Notes: generated from the sequence alone by a model not told the origin. DNA of 64,000 bases from Euonymus europaeus (GCA_963580455.1 OY756962.1:12914001-12978000), one strand, 5' to 3'; positions 12,201 to 26,216 are shown, numbered from the stretch's first letter. Numbers and translations are program-made.

Positions 12201-13405
12201 ACGAGTATAAACTTCCAAGATTATTTCGATGCCAAAACACCAACTTTTTATCACAAATGGACAAAACCGTTAAAAGCCCCTCCATAGAGAGAGTTGAGCA
12301 ACTTCGGACCAACAAAGTTGCTCGGGATACACTTTTTATTGTTCTTCTATGTCAAATTTTATGAGTATAAGCTTCCTAGATTATTTCGATGCTAAAACAC
12401 CATCATTCCATGAAAAATGGACAAAACCGTTAAAAGCTTCTCCATAGAGAGAGTTGAGCAACTTCGGACCATCAAAGTTGCTCGGTGTACACTTTTTATT
12501 GTTCTTCTATGTCAAATTTTACGAGTATAATCTTCCATGATTATTTCGATTCCAAATCATCAACTTTCTATGAGAAATGGACAGAACCGTTAAAAGCTCC
12601 TCCATAGAGAGTGTGGAACAACTTCGAACCATCAAAGTTGTTCGATGTACACTTTTTATTGTTCTTCTATGTTAAATTTTATGAGTATAAGCTTCCTAGA
12701 TTATTTCGATGCCAAAAAATGAACTTTTTACGACAAATGGAGAAAACCGTTAAAATCTCCTCCATAGATAGAGTTGAGCAACTTCGGACCATCACAGTTG
12801 CTCGGTGTACACTTTTTATTGTTCTTCTATGTCAAATTTTACAAGTATAAGCTTCAAAGATTATTTTGATTCCAAATCACTAACTTTCTATGAGAAATGG
12901 AAAAAAACCGTTAAAAGCTCCTCCATCGAGAGAGTTGAGCAACTTCGAACCATCAAAGTTCCTCGGTGTACACTTTTTATTGTTCTTCTATGTCAAATTT
13001 TACGCGTATAAGCTTCCAAAACTATTTCGATGCCAAAAGACCAACTTTGTATGACAAATGGACAAAACCGTTAAAAGCCGCTCCATAGACAGAGTTGAGC
13101 AAGTTCGGACCATAAAAGTTGTTCGACGTAAACTTTTTACGCTTCTTCTATGTCAAATTTTACGAGTATAAGCTTCCTAGATTATTTCAATGACAAAACA
13201 CCAATTTTCTATGACAAATGGACAAAACAACTAAAACCTCTTCCATAGAGAGAGTTGAGCAACTTCGGACCATCAAAGTTCTTCGGTGTACACTTTTTAT
13301 TGTTCTTCTATGTCAAATTTTATGAGTAGAAGCTTCCAAGATTATTTCGATTCCAAAAACACCAACTTTCTATGACAAATGGACAAAACCGTTAAAAGCT
13401 TCTCC
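9256..13405 (+). repeat. HOR unit A3, 4,150 bp: full-length 26-mer
   Basis: This is the complete form of the left-hand HOR. 26 x 160 = 4,160. The 10-bp shortfall is accounted for by visible indels: -9 in the marker monomer, -1 in the GTTGTCGGG monomer, -1 in the GATGTCGC monomer, -1 in the ATAACTTCC monomer, +1 in GGAAAAAAACCG and +1 in TTCCAAAAACACC. Landmark order is the same as in A1, and the 16-bp segment is intact near 12,710. Confidence 0.9.
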
Positions 13406-16400
13406 ATAGAGAAACTTCGGACCTTCAAAGTTGCTCGGTGTACACTTTTTATTGTTCTTCTATGTCAAATTTTATGAGTATAAGCTTCAATTATTATTTC
13501 GATTCCAAATTACCAACTTTCTATGAAAAATATACAAAACCGTTACAAGCTACTCCATAGAGAGAGTTGAGCAACTTCGGACCATCAAATTTGCTCGATG
13601 TCGCTTTTTATTGATCTTCTATGTCGAATTTTACGAGTATGACCTTCCAAGATTATTACGATGCCAAAACGGCAACTTTTTATCACAAATGGGCAAAACC
13701 GTTAAAAGCTCCTACATAGAGAGAGTTGAGCAACTTCGGACCATCAAAGTTGCTGGGTATACACTTTTTATTGTTCTTCTATGTCAAATTTTACGAGTAT
13801 AAGCTTCCAAGATTATTTCGATGCCAAAACACAAAGTTTTTATCACAAATGGACAAAACCTTTAAAAGCTCCTCCATAGAGAGAGTTGAGCAACTTCGGA
13901 CCAACAAAGTTGCTCGGGATACACTTTTTATTGTTCTTCTATGCCAAATTTTACGAGTATAAGCTTCCTAGATTATTTCGATGCGAAAAAATGAACTTTT
14001 TACGACAAATGGACAAAACCGTTAAAAGCCCGTCCATAGAGAGAGTTGAGCAACTTCGGACCATCAAAGTTGCTCGGTGTACACTTTTTATTGTTATTCT
14101 ATGTCAAATTTTATGAGTATAAGCTTGCAAGATTATTTCGATTCCAAATCACCAACTTTCTATGAGAAATGGACAAAACCGTTAAAAGCTCCCCCATAGA
14201 GAGAGTTGAGCAATTTCGAACCATCAAAGTTGCTCGATGTACACTTTTTATTGTTCTTCTATGTCAAATTTTACGAGTATAGGCTTCGAAGATTATTTCG
14301 ATGCCAAAAAACCAACTTTTTATCACGAATGGATAAAACCGTTAAAAGCCCCTCCATAGAGAGAGTTGAGCAACTTCGGACCATCAAAGTTGCTCGGTGT
14401 ACACTTTTTACTGTTATTCTATGTCAAATTTTATGACTATAAGCTTCCAAGATTATTTCAATTCCAAATCACCAACTTTCTATGGGAAATGGACAAAACC
14501 GTTAAAAGCTCCTCCATAGAGAGAGTTGAGCAATTTCGAACCATCAAAGTTGCTCGATGTACACTTTTTATTGTTCTTCTATGTCAAATTTTACGAGTAT
14601 AAACTTCCAAGATTATTTCGATGCCAAAACACAAAGTTTTTATCACAAATGGACAAAACCGTTAAAAGCTCCTCCATAGAGAGAGTTGAGCAACTTCGGA
14701 CCAACAAAGTTGCTCAGGATACACTTTTTATTGTTCTTCTATGCCAAATTTTACGAGTATAAGCTTCCTAGATTATTTCGATGCGAAAAAATGAACTTTT
14801 TACGACAAATGGACAAAACCGTTAAAAGCCCGTCCATGGAGAGAGTTGAGCAACTTCGGACCATCAAAGTTGCTCGGTGTACACTTTTTATTGTTATTCT
14901 ATGTCAAATTTTATGAGTATAAGCTTCCAAGATTATTTCGATTCCAAATCACCAACTTTCTATGAGAAATGGACAAAACCGTTAAAAGCTCCCCCATAGA
15001 GAGAGTTGAGCAATTTCGAACCATCAAAGTTGCTCGATGTACACTTTTTATTGTTCTTCTATGTCAAATTTTACGAGTATAGGCCTCCAAGATTATTTCG
15101 ATGCCAAAAAACCAACTTTTTATCACGAATGGATAAAACCGTTAAAAGCCCCTCCATAGAGAGAGTTGAGCAACTTCGGACCATCAAAGTTGCTCGGTGT
15201 ACACTTTTTACTGTTATTCTATGTCAAATTTTATGACTATAAGCTTCCAAGATTATTTCAATTCCAAATCACCAACTTTCTATGGGAAATGGACAAAACC
15301 GTTAAAAGCTCCTCCATAGAGAGAGTTGAGCAATTTTGAACCATCAAAGTTGCTCGATGTACACTTTTTATTGTTCTTCTATGTCAAATTTTACGAGTAT
15401 AAACTTCCAAGATTATTTCGATGCCAAAACACCAACTTTTTATCACAAATGGACAAAACCGTTAAAAGCCCCTCCATAGAGAGAGTTGAGCAACTTCGGA
15501 CCAACAAAGTTGCTCGGGATACACTTTTTATTGTTCTTCTATGTCAAATTTTATGAGTATAAGCTTCCTAGATTATTTCGATGCTAAAACACCATCATTC
15601 CATGAAAAATGGACAAAACCGTTAAAAGCTTCTCCATAGAGAGAGTTGAGCAACTTCGGACCATCAAAGTTGCTCGGTGTACACTTTTTATTGTTCTTCT
15701 ATGTCAAATTTTACGAGTATAATCTTCCAAGATTATTTCGATTCCAAATCATCAACTTTCTATGAGAAATGGTCAAAACCGTTAAAAGCTCCTCCATAGA
15801 GAGTGTGGAACAACTTCGAACCATCAAAGTTGTTCGATGTACACTTTTTATTGTTCTTCTATGTTATATTTTATGAGTATAAGCTTCCTAGATTATTTCG
15901 ATGCCAAAAAATGAACTTTTTACGACAAATGGAGAAAACCGTTAAAATCTCCTCCATAGATAGAGTTGAGCAACTTCGGACCATCACAGTTGCTCGGTGT
16001 ACACTTTTTATTGTTCTTCTATGTCAAATTTTACAAGTATAAGCTTCAAAGATTATTTTGATTCCAAATCACTAACTTTCTATGAGAAATGGAAAAAAAC
16101 CGTTAAAAGCTCCTCCATCGAGAGAGTTGAGCAACTTCGAACCATCAAAGTTCCTCGGTGTACACTTTTTATTGTTCTTCTATGTCAAATTTTACGCGTA
16201 TGAGCTTCCAAAACTATTTCGATGCCAAAAGACCAACTTTGTATGACAAATGGACAAAACCGTTAAAAGCCGCTCCATAGACAGGGTTGAGCAAGTTCGG
16301 ACCATAAAAGTTGTTCGACGTAAACTTTTTACGCTTCTTCTATGTCAAATTTTACGAGTATAAGCTTCCTAGATTATTTCAATGACAAAACACCAATTTT

Positions 16401-16597
16401 CTATGACAAATGGACAAAACAACTAAAACCTCCTCCATAGAGAGAGTTGAGCAACTTCGGACCATCAAAGTTCTTCGGTGTACACTTTTTATTGTTCTTC
16501 TATGTCAAATTTTATGAGTAGAAGCTTCCAAGATTATTTCGATTCCAAAAACACCAACTTTCTATGACAAATGGACAAAACCGTTAAAAGCTTCTCC
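13406..16597 (+). repeat. HOR unit A4, 3,192 bp (20 monomers) with two chimeric junctions
   Basis: It begins like A3 but switches near 13,730 from the monomer after GATGTCGC straight to the GCTGGGTATAC segment (equivalent to 11,340). It switches again near 14,605-14,630 from ATAAACTTCC to the ACACAAAGTTTTT variant. From there to about 16,920 it repeats 11,430-13,730 at offset 3,192, including private variants such as GTATAGGCCTCC (11,885 and 15,077) and TTGCTCAGGATAC (11,519 and 14,711). It lacks the GTTGTCGGG and ATAACTTCC monomers, which explains the length difference from A3 (958 = 6 x 160 - 2). Confidence 0.87.
13730..14620 (+). repeat. Inserted HOR segment of about 5.5 monomers between two 3,192-bp duplicate blocks
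   Basis: This stretch resembles 11,340-12,230 and earlier counterparts (3,545-4,430), but it lies between the two 3,192-bp related blocks. Both ends fall inside chimeric monomers (about 13,730 and 14,605-14,630). I read it as the product of two in-register exchanges. Confidence 0.7.
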
Positions 16598-19500
16598 ATA
16601 GAGAAACTTCGGACCTTCAAAGTTGCTCGGTGTACACTTTTTATTGTTCTTCTATGTCAAATTTTATGAGTATAAGCTTCAATTATTATTTCGATTCCAA
16701 ATTACCAACTTTCTATGAAAAATATACAAAACCGTTACAAGCTACTCCATAGAGAGAGTTGAGCAACTTCGGACCATCAAATTTGCTCGATGTCGCTTTT
16801 TATTGATCTTCTATGTCAAATTTTACGAGTATGACCTTCCAAGATTATTACGATGCCAAAACGGCAACTTTTTATCACAAATGGGCAAAACCGTTAAAAG
16901 CTCCTACATAGAGAGAGTTGAGCAACTTCAGACCAACAAAGTTCCTCGGGATACACTTTTTATTGTTCTTCTTTGTCAAATTTTACGAGTATAAGCTTCC
17001 TAGATTATTTCGATGCTAAAACACCATCTTTCTATGACAAATGGACAAAACCGTTAAATCCTTTCCATAGAGAGAGTTGAGCAACTTCGGACCATCAAAG
17101 TTGCTCGGTGTACACTTTTTATTGTTATTCTATGTCAAATTTTATGAGTATAAGCTTCCAAGAATATTTCGATTCCAAATCACCAACTTTCTATGAAAAA
17201 TGGACAAAACCGTTAAAAGCCCATCCATAGAGAGAGTTGAGCAACTTCGAACCATCAAAGTTGCTCGATGTACACTTTTTATTGTTCTTCTATGTCAAAT
17301 TTTACGAGTATAAGCTTCCAAGATTATTTCGATGCCAAAACACCAACTTTTTATCACGAATGGACAAAACCGTTAAAAGCCCCTCCATAGAGAGAGTTGA
17401 GCAACTTCGGACCATCAAAGTTGCTCGGTATGCACTTTTTATTGTTCTTCTATGTCAAATGTTACGAGTATAAGCTTCCAAGATTATTTCGATGCCAAAA
17501 CACCAACTTTTTATCACAAATAGACAAAACCGTTAAAAGCTCCTCCATGGAAAGAGTTGAGCAATTTCGGACCCTCAAAGTTGTCGGGATACACTTTTTG
17601 TTGTTGTTCTTTGTCAAATTTTATGAGTATAAGCTTCCTATATTATTTCGATGCTAAAACACCATCTTTCTATGACAAATGGTTAAAACCGTTAAAAGCC
17701 CCTCAATAGAGAGAGTTGAGCAACTTCGGACCATCAAAGTTGCTCGGTGTACACTTTTTATTGTTATTCTATGTCAAATTTTATGAGTATTAGCTTCCAA
17801 GATTATTTCGATTCCAAATCGCCCACTTTCTATGAGAAATAGACAAAACCGTTAAAAGCTCCTCCATAGAGAGAGTGGAGCAACTTCGAACCATCAAAGT
17901 TGCTCGATGTTCGCTTTTTATTGTTCTTCTATGATAAATTTTATGAGTATAACTTCCTAGATTATTTCGATGCCAAAAAACAAACTTTTTACGACAAATG
18001 GACAAAACTGTTAAAAGCTCCTCAATAGAGAGAGTTGAGCAACTTCAGACCATCAAAGTTGCTCTGTGTTCACTTTTTATTGTTCTTCTATGTCAAATTT
18101 TACGAGTATAAGCTTCCAAGATTATTTCGATGCCAAAACACCAACTTTTTATCACAAATGGACAAAACCGTTAAAAGCTCCTCCATAGAGAGAGTTGAGC
18201 AACTTCGGACCAACAAACTTGCTCGGGATTCACTTTTTATTGTTCTTCTATGCCAAATTTTACGAGTATAAGCTTCCTAGATTATTTCGATGCCAAAAAA
18301 CAAACTTTTTACGACAAATGGACAAAACCGTTAAAAGCTCCTCCATAGAGAGAGTTGAGCAACTTCGGACCAACAAAGTTGCTCGGGATACACTTTTTAT
18401 TGTTCTTCTATGCCAAATTTTACGAGTATAAGCTTCCTAGATTATTTCGATGCGAAAAAATGAACTTTTTACGACAAATGGACAAAACCGTTAAAAGCCC
18501 CTCCATAGAGAGAGTTGAGCAACTTCGGACCATCAAAGTTGCTCGGTGTACACTTTTTATTGTTATTCTATGTCAAATTTTATGAGTATAAGCTTCAAAG
18601 ATTATTTTGATTCCAAATCACCAACTTTCTATGAGAAATGGACAAAAAACCGTTAAAAACTCCCCTATAGAGAGAGTTGAGCAATTTCGAACCATCAAAG
18701 TTGCTCGATGTACACTTTTTATTGTTCTTCTATGTCAAATTTTACGAGTATAGGCTTCCAAGATTATTTCGATGCCAAAAAACCAACTTTTATCACGAAT
18801 GGACAAAACCGTTAAAAGCCCCTCCATAGAGAGAGTTGAGCAACTTCGGACCATCAAAGTTGCTCGGTGTACACTTTTTACTGTTATTCTATGTCAAATT
18901 TTATGACTATAAGCTTCCAAGATTATTTCAATTCCAAATCGCCCACTTTCTATGACAAATAGACAAAACCGTTAAAAGCTCCTCCATAGAGAGAGTTGAG
19001 CGACTTCGAACCATCAAAGTTGCTCGATGTTCGCTTTTTATTGTTCTTCTATGATAAATTTTATGAGTATAACTTCCTAGATTATTTCGATGCCAAAAAA
19101 CAAACTTTTTACGACAAATGGACAAAACTGTTAAAAGCTCCTCAATAGAAAGAGTTGAGCAACTTCAGACCGTCAAAGTTGCTCTGTGTTCACTTTTTAT
19201 TGTTCTTCTATGTGAAATTTTACGAATATAAGCTTCCAAGATTATTTCGATGCCAAAACACCAACTTTTTTTCACAAATGGACAAAACCGTTAAAAGCCC
19301 CTCCATAGAGAGAGTTGAGCAACTTCGGACCAACAAAGTTTCTCGGGATACACTTTTTATTGTTCTTCTATGTCAAATTTTATGAGTATAAGCTTCCTAG
19401 ATTATTTCGATGCTAAAACACCATCTTTCCATGAAAAATGGACAAAACCGTTAAATGCTCCTCCATAGAGAGAGTTGAGCAACTTCGGACCATCAATGTT

Positions 19501-20426
19501 GCTCTGTGTACACTTTTTATTGTTCTTCTATGTCAAATTTTACGAGTATAATCTTCCAAGATTATTTCGATTCCAAATCATCAACTTTCTATGAGAAATG
19601 GACAAAACCGTTAAAAGCTCCTCCATAGAGAGTGTGGAGCAACTTCGAACCATCAAAGTTGTTCGATGTACACTTTTTATTGTTCTTCTATGTTAAATTT
19701 TATGAGTATAAGCTTCCTAGATTATTTCGATGTTAAAAAATGAACTTTTTACGACAAATGGAGAAAACCGTTAAGATCTCCTCCATAGATAGAGTTGAGC
19801 AACTTCGGACCATCACAGTTGCTCGGTGTACACTTTTTATTGTTCTTCTATGTCAAATTTTAGAAGTATAAGCTTCAAAGATTATTTTGATTCCAAATCA
19901 CTAACTTTCTATGAGAAATGGAAAAAAACCGTTAAAAGCTCCTCCATCGAGAGAGTTGAGCAACTTCGAACAATCAAAGTTCCTCGGTGTACACTTTTTA
20001 TTGTTCTTCTATGTCAAATTTTACGCGTATAAGCTTCCAAAACTATTTCGATGACAAAAGATCAACTTTGTATGAAAAATGGACAAAACCGTTAAAAGCC
20101 GCTCCATAGACAGAGTTGAACAAGTTCGGACCATAAAAGTAGTTCGACGTAAACTTTTTACGCTTCTTCTATGTAAAATTTTGCGAGTATAAGCTTCCTA
20201 GATTATTTCAATGACAAAACACCAATTTTCTATGACAAATGGACAAAACAACTAAAACCTCCTCCATAGAGAGAGTTGAGCAACTTCGGACCATCAAAGT
20301 TCTTCGGTGTACACTTTTTATTGTTCTTCTATGTCAAATTTTATGAGTAGAAGCTTCCAAGATTATTTCGATTCCAAAAACACCAACTTTCTATGACAAA
20401 TGAACAAAACCATTAAAAGCTCCTCC
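16598..20426 (+). repeat. HOR unit A5, 3,829 bp (24 monomers)
   Basis: It has the marker monomer at 16,598, GATGTCGC at about 16,792, the CCATGGAAAGAG/GTTGTCGGG monomer (17,546-17,590) and the ATAACTTCC monomer twice (17,950 and 19,070). The second ATAACTTCC block (about 18,925-19,210) is an extra copy with private changes (GAGCGACTTCG, CCGTCAAAG, TGTGAAATTTTACGAATAT). An unusual run, GGACAAAAAACCG, occurs near 18,641, and the monomer near 18,788 is one T short. Confidence 0.85.
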
Positions 20427-23400
20427 ATAGAGAAACTTCGGACCTTCAAAGTTGCTCGGTGTACGCTTTTTATTGTTCTTCTATGTCAAATTTTATGAGT
20501 ATAAGCTTCAATTATTATTTCGATTCCAAATTACCAACTTTCTATGAAAAATATACAAAACCGTTACAAGCTACTCCATAGAGAGAGTGGAGCAACTTCG
20601 GACCATCAAATTTGCTCGATGTCGCTTTTTATTGATCTTCTATGTCAAATTTTACGAGTATGACCTTCCAACATTATTACGATGCCAAAACGGCAACTTT
20701 TTATCACAAATGGGCAAAACCGTTAAAAGCTCCTACATAGAGAGAGTTGAGCAACTTCAGACCAACAAAGTTCCTCGGGATACACTTTTTATTGTTCTTC
20801 TTTGTCAAATTTTACGAGTATAAGCTTCCTAGATTATTTCGATGCTAAAACACCATCTTTCTATGACAAATGGACAAAACCGTTAAAAGCCTTTCCATAG
20901 AGAGAGTTGAGCAACTTCGGACCATCAAAGTTGCTCGGTGTACACTTTTTACTGTTATTTTATGTCAAATTTTATGAGTATAAGCTTCCAGAATATTTCG
21001 ATTCCAAATCACCAACTTTCTATGAAAAATGGACAAAACCGTTAAAAGCTCCTCCATAGAGAGAGTTGAGCAACTTCGAACCATCAAAGTTGCTCGATGT
21101 ACACTTTTTATTGTTCTTCTATGTCAAATTTTACGAGTATAAGCTTCCAAGATTATATCGATGCCAAAACACCAACTTTTTATCACGAATGGACAAAACC
21201 GTTAAAAGCCCCTCCATAGAGAGAGTTGAGCAACTTCGGACCATCAAAGTTGCTCGGTATGCACTTTTTATTGTTCTTCTATGTCAAATTTTACGAGTAT
21301 AAGCTTCCAAGATTATTTCGATGCCAAAACACCAACTTTTTATCACAAATAGACAAAACCGTTAAAAGGTCCTCCATGGAAAGAGTTGAGCAATTTCGGA
21401 CCCCCAAAGTTGTCGGGATACACTTTTTGTTGTTGTTCTTTGTCAAATTTTATGAGTATAAGCTTCCTATATTATTTAGATGCAAAAACACCATCTTTCT
21501 ATGACAAATGGTTAAAACCGTTAAAAGCCCCTCAATAGAGAGAGTTGAGCAACTTCGGACCATCAAAGTTGCTCGGTGTACACTTTTTATTGTTATTCTA
21601 TGTCAAATTTTATGAGTATTAGCTTCCAAGATTATTTCGATTCCAAATCGCCCACTTTCTATGAGAAATAGACAAAACCGTTAAAAGCTCCTCCATAGAG
21701 AGAGTTGAGCAACTTCGAACCATCAAAGTTGCTCGATGTTCGCTTTTTATTGTTCTTCTATGATAAATTTTATGAGTATAACTTCCTAGATTATTTCGAT
21801 GTCAAAAAACAAACTTTTTACGACAAATGGACAAAACTGTTAAAAGCTCCTCAATAGAGAGAGTTGAGCAACTTCAGACCATCAAAGTTGCTCTGTGTTC
21901 ACTTTTTATTGTTCTTCTATGTCAAATTTTACGAGTATAAGCTTCCAAGATTATTTCGATGCCAAAACACCAACTTTTTATCACAAATGGACAAAACCGT
22001 TAAAAGCTCCTCCATAGAGAGAGTTGAGCAACTTCGGACCAACAAAGTTGCTCGGGATACACTTTTTATTGTTCTTCTATGTCAAATTTTACGAGTATAA
22101 GCTTCCTAGATTATTTCGATGCTAAAACACCATCTTTCTATGAAAAATGGAAAAAACCGTTAAAAGCCCCTCCATAGAGAGAGTTGACCAACTTCGGACC
22201 ATCAAAGTTTCCCGGTTTACACTTTTTATTGTTATTTTATGTCAAATTTTATGTGTATAAGCTTCCAAGATTATTTCGATTCCAAATCACCAACTGCTAT
22301 GAGATATGGACAAAACCGTTAAAAGCTCCTCCATAGAGAGAGTTGAGCAACTTCGAACCATGAAAGTTGCTTGATATACACTTTTTATTGTTCTTCTATG
22401 TTAAATTTTATGAGTATAAGCTTCCTAGATTATTTCGAGGCCAAAAAACAAATTTTTTACGAGAAATGGACAAAACCGTTAAAAGCTCCTCCATAGAGAG
22501 AGTTGAGGAACTTCGGACCACCAAAGTTTCTCGGTGTACACTTTTTATTGTTCTCCTATGTCAAATTTTACGAGTATAAGCTTCCAAGATTATTTCGATG
22601 CCAAAACACCAACGTTTTATCACAAATGGACAAAACCGTTAAAAGCTCCTCCATAGAGAGAGTTGAGCAACTTCGGACCATCAAAGTTGCTCGGTATGCA
22701 CTTTTTATTGTTCTTCTATGTCAAATTTTACGAGGATAAGCTTCCAAGATTATTTCGATGCCAAAACACCAACTTTTTATCACAAATAGACAAAACCGTT
22801 AAAAGCTCCTCCATGGAAAGAGTTGAGCAATTTTGGACCCTCAAAGTTGTCGGGATACACTTTTTATTGTTGTTCTTTGTCAAATTTTATGAGTATAAGC
22901 TTCCTAGATTATTTCGATGCTAAAACACCATCTTTCTATGACAAATGGTTAAAACCGTTAAAAGCCCCTCAATAGAGAGAGTTGAGCAACTTCGGACCAT
23001 CAAAGTTGCTCGGTGTACACTTTTTATTGTTATTCTATGTCAAATTTTATGATTATTAGCATCCAAGATTATTTCATTTCCAAATCGCCCACTTTCTATG
23101 ACAAATAGACAAAACCGTTAAAAGCTCCTCCATAGAGAGAGTTGAGCAACTACGAACCATCAAAGTTGCTCGATGTTCGCTTTTTATTGTTCTTCTATGA
23201 TAAATTTTATGAGTATAACTTCCTAGATTATTTCGATGCCAAAAAACAAACTTTTTACGACAAATGGACAAAACTGTTAAAAGCTCCTCAATAGAGAGAG
23301 TTGAGCAACTTCAGACCATCAAAGTTGCTCTGTGTTCACTTGTTATTGTTCTTCTATGTCAAATTTTACGAGTATAAGCTTCCAAGATTATTCGATGCCA

Positions 23401-26008
23401 AAACACCAACTTTTTATCACAAATGGACAAAACCGTTAAAAACTCCTCCATAGAGAGAGTTGAGCAATTTCGGACCCTCAAAGTTGTCGAGATACACTTT
23501 TTATTGTTGTTCTTTGTCAAATTTTAGGAGTATAAGCTTCCTAGATTATTTCGATGCTAAAACGCCATCTTTCTATGAAAAATGGAAAAAACCGTTAAAA
23601 GCCCCTCCATAGAGAGAGTTGACCAACTTCGGACCATCAAAGTTTCCCGGTTTACACTTTTTATTGTTATTTTATGTCAAATTTTATGTGTATAAGCTTC
23701 CAAGATTATTTCGATTCCAAATCACCAACTGCTATGAGATATGGACAAAACCGTTAAAAGCTCCTCCATAGAGAGAGTTGAGCAACTTCGAACCATGAAA
23801 GTTGCTTGATATACACTTTTTATTGTTCTTCTATGTTAAATTTTATGAGTATAAGCTTGCTAGATTATTTCGAGGCCAAAAAACAAATTTTTTACGAGAA
23901 ATGGACAAAACCGTTAAAAGCTCCTCCATAGAGAGAGTTGAGTAACTTCGGACCATCAAAGTTGCTCGGTGCACACTTTTTATTGTTTTTCTATGTCAAA
24001 TTTTATGAGTATAAGCTTCCAAGATTATTTCGATTCCAAATCGCCCACTTTCTATGAGAAATGGACAAAACCGTTAAAAGTTCCTCCATAGAGAGAGTTG
24101 AGCAACTTAAGACCATCGAAGTTGCTCTGTGTTCATTTTTTATTGTTCTTCTATGTCAAATTTTACGAGTATAAGCTTCCAAGATTACTTCGATGCCAAA
24201 ACACCAACTTTTTATCACAAATGCACAAAACCGTTAAAAGCTCCTCCATAGAGAGAGTTCAGCAACTTCGGACCAACAAAGTTGCTCGGGAAACACTTTT
24301 TATTGTTCTTCTATGTCAAATTTTACGAGTATAAGCTTCCTAGATTATTTCGATGCTAAAACACCATCTTTCTATGAGAAATGGAAAAAACCGTTAAAAG
24401 CCCCTACATAGAGAGAGTTGACCAACTTCGGATCATCAAAGTTTCCCGGTTTACACTTTTTATTGTTATTCTATGTCAAATTTTATGTGTATAAGCTTCT
24501 AAGATTATTTCGATTCCAAATCACCAACTGCTATGAGATATGGACAAAACCGTTAAAAGCTCCTTCATAGAGAGAGTTGAGCAACTTCGAACCATGAAAG
24601 TTGCTTGATATACACTTTTTATTGTTCTTCTATGTTAAATTTTATGAGTATAAGCTTCCAAGATTATTTCGATTCCAAAACACCAACTTTTTTATCACAA
24701 ATGGACAAAACCGTTAAAAGCTCCTCCATAGAGAGAGTTGAGCAACTTCGGACCATCAAAGTTACTCGGTGTACACTTTTTATTCTTATTCTATTTCAAA
24801 TTTTATGAGTATAAGCTTCCAAGATTATTTCGATTCCAAATCATCAACTTTCTATGAGAAATGGACAAAACCGTTAAAAGCTCCTCCATAGAGAGAGTTG
24901 AGCAACTTAAAACCATCAAAGTTGATCGATGTACACTTTTTATTGTTCTTCCATGTTAAATTTTATGAGTATAAGCATCCTAGATTATTTCGACGCTAAA
25001 ACACCATCTTTCTATGACAAATGGACAAAACTGTTAAAAGCCTCTCCATAGAGAGAGTTGAGCAACTTGGGACATCAAAGTTGCTCGGTGTCCATTTTTT
25101 ATTGTTATTCTATGTCAAATTTTATGAGTATAAGCTTTCCAAGATTATTTCGATTCCAAATCACCAACTTTCTATGAGAAATGGACAAAACCGTTAAAAG
25201 CTCCTCCATAGAGAGAGTTGAGCAACTTCGGACCAACAAAGTTGCTCGGGATACACTTTATATTGTTCTTCTATGTCAAATTTTACGAGTATAAGCTTCC
25301 TAGATTATTTCGATGCCAAAAAATGAACTTTTTACGACAAATGGAAAAAACCGTTAAAAGCCCCTCCATAGAGAGAGTTGAGCAACTTCGGACCATCAAA
25401 GTTGCTCGGTGTACACTTTTTACTGTTATTCTATGTCAAATTTTATGACTATAAGCTTCCAAGATTATTTCGATTCCAAATCACCAACTTTCTATGAGAA
25501 ATGGACAAAACCGTTAAAAGCCCCTCCATAGAGAGAGTTGAGCAATTTCGAACCATCAAAGTTGCTCGATGTACACTTTTTATTGTTCTTCTATGTCAAA
25601 TTTTACGAGTATAAACTTCCAAGATTATTTCGATGCCAAAACACCAACTTTTTATCACAAATCGACAAAACCGTTAAAAGCCCCTCCATAGAGAGAGTTG
25701 AGCAACTTCGGACCAACAAAGTTGCTCGGGATACACTTTTTATTGTTCTTCTATGTCAAATTTTATGAGTATAAGCTTCCTAGATTATTTCGATGCTAAA
25801 ACACCATCATTCCATGAAAAATGGACAAAACCGTTAAAAGCTTCTCCATAGAGAGAGTTGAGCAACTTCGGACCATCAAAGTTGCTCGGTGTACACTTTT
25901 TATTGTTCTTCTATGTTCAATTTTATGAGTAGAAGCTTCCAAGATTATTTCGATTCCAAAAACACCAACTTTCTATGACAAATGGACAAAACCGTTAAAA
26001 GCTCCTCC
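20427..26008 (+). repeat. Composite segment, 5,582 bp (35 monomers): HOR A followed by a variant mosaic
   Basis: Up to about 22,130 it follows HOR A (GATGTCGC 20,621; GTTGTCGGG 21,412; ATAACTTCC 21,780). From about 22,150 it changes to monomers absent from the left 20 kb: GTTTCCCGGTTTACAC at 22,207, 23,642 and 24,441, and CCAACTGCTATGAGATATGG near 22,293, 23,728 and 24,526. In the first variant both dyad arms are mutated (GACCAACTT and AAGTTTCCC). Related blocks lie at 37.3-40.2 kb. From about 25,200 the sequence returns to HOR-A-like monomers. Confidence 0.82.
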
Positions 26009-26210
26009 ATAGAGAAACTTCGGACCTTCAAAGTTGCTCGGTGTACACTTTTTATTGTTCTTCTATGTCAAATTTTATGAGTATAAGCTTCAATTATTAT
26101 TTCGATTCCAAATTACCAACTTTCTATGAAAAATATACAAAACCGTTAAAAGCTACTCCATAGAGAGAGTTGAACAACTTCGGACCATCAAATTTGCTCG
26201 ATGTCGCTTT
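25915..26210 (+). repeat. Ectopic marker-monomer segment (about 300 bp)
   Basis: At about 25,916 the sequence changes from the monomer that should continue as TATAATCTTCC to the one reading GAGTAGAAGCTTCC, through an odd CTATGTTCAATTTT. It runs through the 9-bp-deletion monomer (26,009) and into the GATGTCGC monomer, then reverts near 26,205 to the TATAATCTTCC monomer skipped earlier. This produces the unusually short marker interval of 1,112 bp to 27,121. Confidence 0.72.
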
Positions 26211-26216
26211 TTATTG

